This document shows, one piece after another, positions 60,267 through 64,000 of a stretch of 64,000 nucleotides of DNA. Both the position numbers and the translations under genes were made by a program. The notes beneath the pieces were generated by a model. It was not told the DNA's origin and did not search any database. It saw only the letters and a program-made list of their open reading frames with translations. Within the stretch, counting starts at the first letter, position 1, and each line of letters opens with the position of its first letter. This DNA comes from Halorarius litoreus (GTDB lineage: Archaea; Halobacteriota; Halobacteria; Halobacteriales; Haloarculaceae), in assembly GCF_024362405.1 (NCBI RefSeq), contig NZ_CP101454.1, positions 682,001-746,000 of the forward strand, given 5' to 3'.

Positions 60267-61025
60267 TCAGGGTTTGATGAGGAAGCCGCCGTCCACCGGG
60301 AGCGTGATGCCGGTGATACGGGCGGAGAGGTCGGAGCCAAGGAACAGGACGGCATCAGCCAGATGCTCCGGCTGTCCCTTCCCGGGCATCGCTTCCGACA
60401 CCTCGAAGCGGGTGACTCGGTCGGGTTTCTGCTCGGCTGCGCGGTGGTGCATCGGCGTCTCGACGATGCCCGGCAGCACGGAGTTGACGCGGATGTTGTC
60501 CTCGGCGTACTCCATCGCCGCCGTGCGCGTCATGCCGTTGACGCCGGCTTTCGTCGCGCTGTAGGCGCTGCGACCCATGACCCCCGAGTCCGCTGCGATG
60601 GAGGAGGTGCTGATAATCGAGCCGCCGCCGTCGGCGAGCATCGCCTGGATGCCGTACTTGATGCCCAGGAAGACGCCCCGGAGGTTTATCGCGACGACCT
60701 GGTCGAAGGCGTCCATCTCGTACTCGGCGAACGTCGAGAGCGGCCCCTCGATGCCGGCGTTGTTGAACAGCACGTCGAGCCCGCCGTACTCGCTGACGGC
60801 CGTCTCGATCATCGCCTTCACGTCGGCCTCCTGTGAGACGTCGGTCTGGACGAACGTCGCCTCGCCACCGTCGGCCTCGATCTGGTCGACGGTCTCCTGC
60901 CCACCGTCCTCGTCGACGTCGGCCACGACGACGCGCGCACCCTCTTCGCCATATCGCAGCGCCGTCGCTTCGCCGATTCCCGATGCACCACCCGTGATAA
61001 CTGCTACCTTGTTTTCGACTAGCAT
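60267..61025 (-). CDS. SDR-family oxidoreductase
   Basis: 252 residues. AVITGGASGIGEATALRYGE, VLFNNAGIEGPLSTF, catalytic Ser in SIISTSSIAADSGV, YSATKAGVNGMTRTAA (YxxxK) and a C-terminal LPVDGGFLIKP. A NAD(P)-dependent alcohol/ketone oxidoreductase. Same strand as the amidohydrolase, about 100 bases ahead of it; P450 upstream on the same strand. Confidence 0.92.
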   Translation of the reverse strand: MLVENKVAVITGGASGIGEATALRYGEEGARVVVADVDEDGGQETVDQIEADGGEATFVQTDVSQEADVKAMIETAVSEYGGLDVLFNNAGIEGPLSTFAEYEMDAFDQVVAINLRGVFLGIKYGIQAMLADGGGSIISTSSIAADSGVMGRSAYSATKAGVNGMTRTAAMEYAEDNIRVNSVLPGIVETPMHHRAAEQKPDRVTRFEVSEAMPGKGQPEHLADAVLFLGSDLSARITGITLPVDGGFLIKP

Positions 61026-61136
61026 GTGTCCCTCGTCTGTTGGGTCAAACTAAAGTCGCTTATAGTTACCTCCACCGGGCCGCGACCTAGATCACCGTCT
61101 GTCCGAGAGGTCTGAGAAACGCGATGTCACGCACGC

Positions 61137-62369
61137 TCAGGTCGAGATCGAGAGCGGCAGGGATTCGAGCCCGTAGACGTTGCTGCCGTAGAACGGTTCG
61201 AGGTCGTCCGTCGCGATCTCGACGGTGTCCACCGCATCGAGGAACGCGGAGAGCATGATGGTCGCTTCGAGTCGGGCGACTGGCGCGCCGAGACAGGTGT
61301 GGGGGCCACGGCCGAAGGCGAGATGTGTGTTCGGCTGGCGGGTGGGGTCGAACGTATCCGGCTCGTCGAACTGGCGAGGGTCGCGGTTGGCTGCACCGAG
61401 GTGAGCGACCACGAAGTCGCCTTCGGGGATGGTCTTCCCTTGCAGTTCGACCGCTTCGGAGGTCTGTCGGCGGACGACGTGGACGGAGGTGCGGTAGCGA
61501 AGCACCTCCTCGACGGCGCGGTCCATCGGAATCGAGCCGTCCTGCAGTTCGTCGACGACGTCCTGTTCGACGAAGGTCCAGATCGCGTTCGTCAGGATGT
61601 GGCGGGTCGTGACGTTGCCGGCCAGCAAGAGAAACAGGCCGAAGTTGTAGATCTCCTGTTCGGTCAGAACGTCTTCGCCGTCTTCGATTATCGTCGTGAT
61701 CAGGTCGTCTTTCGGATCGTCGCGGCGCTGTGCGACGATGTCTGCGAAGTAGTCGGTCATCTCCTGGTGAACCTCGACACGGTTCTCATGCGCTCGCTTT
61801 TTCGCTTCCGGCGTCCGTTTGTCGGGCGCCGCCACGAGCTCGTCGGACCACGTCTTGAACTGCTCGCGGTCTTCCGGTGGCACCCCGAGAATCTCGGCGA
61901 TGACGGTGACCGGGAAGGTCCAGGCGACGTCCTCGACGAAGTCGATCTCGTCCTGACCGGTGACGGCCTCTTCGACGAACCCCTCGGCCATTGCCTCGAA
62001 CGTCTCCTGATAGCGCTTGAGATAGCCCGGGCGGAACACGTCGTCGATGATACCACGAAACTCCGTGTGCTTCGGCGGGTCGACGCTCGCCAGTGTGTCT
62101 GTCGTCTCCGTCTTTTCGTTGGCGTTGAGCAGCATGTCGATGGTGTTCGTCGCTCCGCTTTCGGAGGAGAACACGCTGTAATCCGAGATTACGCGCTCGA
62201 CGTCGTCGTATCGGAACACGTCCCAGACACTCCGCTCCTCGTCGAACCGAACCGGGGCACGCTCCCGCATCTGGTCGTACCACGGATACGGGTTCAACTG
62301 TCCGTCGTCGTCGGCCACCTCGTCTGGGATTTCGAATGCACCACGCTGGCCTGGCTTCGAGGTATCCAT
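61137..62369 (-). CDS. Cytochrome P450
   Basis: 410 residues, soluble bacterial-type CYP. Heme loop HLAFGRGPHTCLGAPVARLE with the thiolate Cys, oxygen-activating helix LLLAGNVTTRHILTNAIWTF, ExxR region MDRAVEEVLRYRTSVHVVRR (E and R of the ExxR-like EEVLR) and DTFDPTRQPNTHLA. Hydroxylates an unactivated carbon using ferredoxin; no ferredoxin or reductase gene is in the window. Start MDTSKPGQRG chosen; an 18-residue longer frame exists. Diverges from the second Liv operon. Confidence 0.93.
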   Translation of the reverse strand: MDTSKPGQRGAFEIPDEVADDDGQLNPYPWYDQMRERAPVRFDEERSVWDVFRYDDVERVISDYSVFSSESGATNTIDMLLNANEKTETTDTLASVDPPKHTEFRGIIDDVFRPGYLKRYQETFEAMAEGFVEEAVTGQDEIDFVEDVAWTFPVTVIAEILGVPPEDREQFKTWSDELVAAPDKRTPEAKKRAHENRVEVHQEMTDYFADIVAQRRDDPKDDLITTIIEDGEDVLTEQEIYNFGLFLLLAGNVTTRHILTNAIWTFVEQDVVDELQDGSIPMDRAVEEVLRYRTSVHVVRRQTSEAVELQGKTIPEGDFVVAHLGAANRDPRQFDEPDTFDPTRQPNTHLAFGRGPHTCLGAPVARLEATIMLSAFLDAVDTVEIATDDLEPFYGSNVYGLESLPLSIST

Positions 62370-62523
62370 AGCGTGATATTTGCAACTGTCGATAAAATGC
62401 TTTGCTACTATCACACATGTCACATATCACCACGACAACGGCGGCTGTGGTCTAGGTACGTGCCGGGACACGGAAACGGCGGAGGAAACACTATACGTTG
62501 GAGGTGGCATGGTATCTAGCGAC

Positions 62524-63405
62524 ATGGTCGATATCAGCGTCACGCTACAAGTACTGGTGAACGGGATCCTCGTGGGGTTGTTGTTGGCGTTAGCCGCAGT
62601 CGGCCTCTCGCTCGTCTTCGGTGTAATGCGAATCGTCAACGTTGCACATGGGGAGTTCATCATGCTCGCGGCGTATGCGACCTTTTGGCTCTACACGTGG
62701 TCCGGAATCAACCCCCTCCTGACGTTCGTGCCCATCGTGGCGCTGATGGGAGTCCTGGGGTATCTGATGTATCAGGGACTGTTCACCAAGATCATGGACC
62801 GGGAGACGCTGGAGAACGACTCGCTGTTGATTACCTTCGGTGTGAGCATCATTTTGATCAACCTCGCACGCCTCGCGTGGGAGCCGAACAGACGCAGCTA
62901 CGAGTTTCTCGTCGGGAGTTTCGAGGTTCTCGGGCTCCGGTTCGGCAAGGCGCTGCTGCTAGCCGGTGGGTTTGCAATCGCGCTCTACGTCGGGGTCTAT
63001 CTGATACTGAGTAGAACGCAGCTGGGGCGGGCGATTCGGGCGACTGCACAGAACCGGAAGCAGGCGAATCGCGTCGGCATCGACGTCAGGAGTATCGACG
63101 CGAAGACGTTCGTGCTCGCGAGTATGCTGGCTGCAAGCAGTGGCGTTCTCCTCTCGATGTTCCGGTCGATTACCCCGAACATGGGGTTCGAGTTCGTCCT
63201 GGACTCGTTCGTCGTGATGATTCTCGGCGGGCTCGGCAGTTTCTTCGGGGCCTTCGTGGGGGCACTCCTGTACAGTAGCGTCGACCACCTCGGCGGCCAT
63301 CTGTTCGACATCACGACGGGGAACATCCTCTCTCTCAGTATGGTGTTTCTCGTCCTCTTGCTCTCACCAAGTGGCCTGTTCGGGAGCCCGGGGAGGCGGG
63401 AGTGA
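62524..63405 (+). CDS. livH: Branched-chain amino acid-type ABC permease LivH, second system
   Basis: 293 residues. MVDISVTLQVLVNGILVGLL, VGLSLVFGVMRIVNVAHGEF, LGRAIRATAQNRKQANRVGI and VVMILGGLGSFFGAFVGALL. ATG 62524 fits the CTATAC box near 62490-62495; ATG 62509 is the alternative. Its sequence differs clearly from the LivH at 55710. The stop overlaps the livM start by one base (TGATG). Divergent from the P450 gene, so the two may share a trigger. Confidence 0.93.
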   Translation: MVDISVTLQVLVNGILVGLLLALAAVGLSLVFGVMRIVNVAHGEFIMLAAYATFWLYTWSGINPLLTFVPIVALMGVLGYLMYQGLFTKIMDRETLENDSLLITFGVSIILINLARLAWEPNRRSYEFLVGSFEVLGLRFGKALLLAGGFAIALYVGVYLILSRTQLGRAIRATAQNRKQANRVGIDVRSIDAKTFVLASMLAASSGVLLSMFRSITPNMGFEFVLDSFVVMILGGLGSFFGAFVGALLYSSVDHLGGHLFDITTGNILSLSMVFLVLLLSPSGLFGSPGRRE

Positions 63406-64000
63406 TGGGCGTGCGATCGCTCTTCGAGCCGATTCCCGAACGAAACCCGTTCAGCAGACGTCGTCTCGCGCTCGGGGTCGTACTCGTACTCGTGGGGCTG
63501 GTGATTCCGATACGCAGCAGCAACTATCTGATAACGGTGTTCTCGATCGCCTATTTCTACGTCGTTCTCTCGGAGTCCTGGAACCTCATCAGCGGCTATA
63601 CGGGCTATCTCTCCTTCGGGCACAGCATCTTCATCGGTATCGGTGCGTTCACGACGTTCATCCTCTTCGACGGGTACGGCATCCACTGGATACTCGCGCT
63701 GCTCGCTGCCGGAGTCCTCGCCGCGGCCTTCGCTGTCCTGGTGGGAATCCCATCACTACGAATCAAGGGGGTCTACTTCGCGATCGCGATGCTCGTTCTC
63801 AACGAAGTCGTGAAACTCATCGCTGAAGGCCCCCTGAGATTCCTGACCAACGGCACCCACGGACTGACTGTCTTCTCCGGGCCGAGCGTTACGACCACCT
63901 ACTACGCCTTCGGGGTCCTCGCACTCGTGACCGTCCTAGTGTCGACCTTCATCGTCAACAGCAAGATCGGACTGCACATGCGCGCCATCCGCGAGCGGGA
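63405..64000 (+). CDS. livM: Branched-chain amino acid-type ABC permease LivM, second system, 3' end cut by window
   Basis: The frame is open from ATG 63405 to the edge (198 codons visible). ESWNLISGYTGYLSFGHSIF (LivM motif), VLVGIPSLRIKGVYFAIAML, VVKLIAEGPLRFLTNGTHGL and SKIGLHMRAIRER are readable. Begins on the last base of the livH stop (TGATG). LivG, LivF and perhaps a binding protein should follow to the right. Confidence 0.92.
   Translation, partial: MGVRSLFEPIPERNPFSRRRLALGVVLVLVGLVIPIRSSNYLITVFSIAYFYVVLSESWNLISGYTGYLSFGHSIFIGIGAFTTFILFDGYGIHWILALLAAGVLAAAFAVLVGIPSLRIKGVYFAIAMLVLNEVVKLIAEGPLRFLTNGTHGLTVFSGPSVTTTYYAFGVLALVTVLVSTFIVNSKIGLHMRAIRER

Noticed and set aside
1..64000. tRNA, rRNA, CRISPR, replication origin
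   Set aside because: Looked for conserved tRNA arms, repeat-spacer arrays and Orc/Cdc6 with origin repeats; none was seen by eye. A covariance-model search would be needed to exclude small RNAs.

Overview
The window reads as chromosome (or large replicon) of a haloarchaeon, class Halobacteria. It is GC-rich, most predicted proteins are strongly acidic, many starts sit about 27 bases below an archaeal TATA box with no room for a leader (leaderless transcripts), and it carries an RdfA (rod-determining factor) family gene, a family I know only from haloarchaea. I see no rRNA, tRNA or CRISPR.

Layout. 1-7.3 kb: end of a branched-chain-amino-acid-type (Liv) ABC ATPase, a DUF2848 protein, a cupin, a nitrilase-superfamily amidase, an acyl-CoA-ligase-like protein, a DMT exporter and a creatininase-family hydrolase. 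7.3-16 kb: a scarred region with a dead rdfA copy, an XdhC / MobA-like / MoeA molybdenum-cofactor block with a broken moaB, an intact rdfA, a stand-alone IS630-type HTH protein, and several long gene-free stretches. 16-39 kb: a dense catabolic island with an Ldh_2 dehydrogenase, DMT exporter, four CoA-ligase-type genes or relatives, 3-hydroxyacyl-CoA dehydrogenase, MaoC hydratase, a KstD-like flavoprotein, NTF2-like proteins, hotdog thioesterase, MDR alcohol dehydrogenase, a ThDP enzyme, a B12-binding subunit, enoyl-CoA hydratase, acyl-CoA dehydrogenase, thiolase plus an HMG-CoA-synthase-like/DUF35 fusion, and an SDR. 39-40.2 kb: a gene-free regulatory hub full of palindromes in front of an IclR regulator. 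40-53.9 kb: amidohydrolase, cupins, LLM monooxygenase, redox proteins, second acyl-CoA dehydrogenase, second KstD-like flavoprotein, CoA ligase, then a DUF35 protein followed by two thiolase-fold proteins that lack thiolase catalytic residues. 54-64 kb: a complete Liv ABC importer, an amidohydrolase, an SDR, a cytochrome P450 and the start of another Liv importer cut by the right edge.

Taken together the genes can import a small organic acid or amide-like compound, hydrolyse or oxygenate it (amidases, P450, LLM, amidohydrolases), activate it to a CoA thioester, desaturate it, hydrate it, oxidise it and cleave it. The KstD-like dehydrogenases and the DUF35 plus non-thiolytic thiolase pair resemble parts of bacterial steroid or alicyclic-ring catabolism (KstD; Ltp2/ChsH2-type retro-aldolases), but the substrate cannot be read from sequence. 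The most notable non-coding signals are a perfect TTACA-N10-TGTAA motif present four times, a TTCCGG-N5-CCGGA palindrome family clustered in front of the IclR gene, and a third TTCCG-N5-CGGA motif near the dead rdfA copy.
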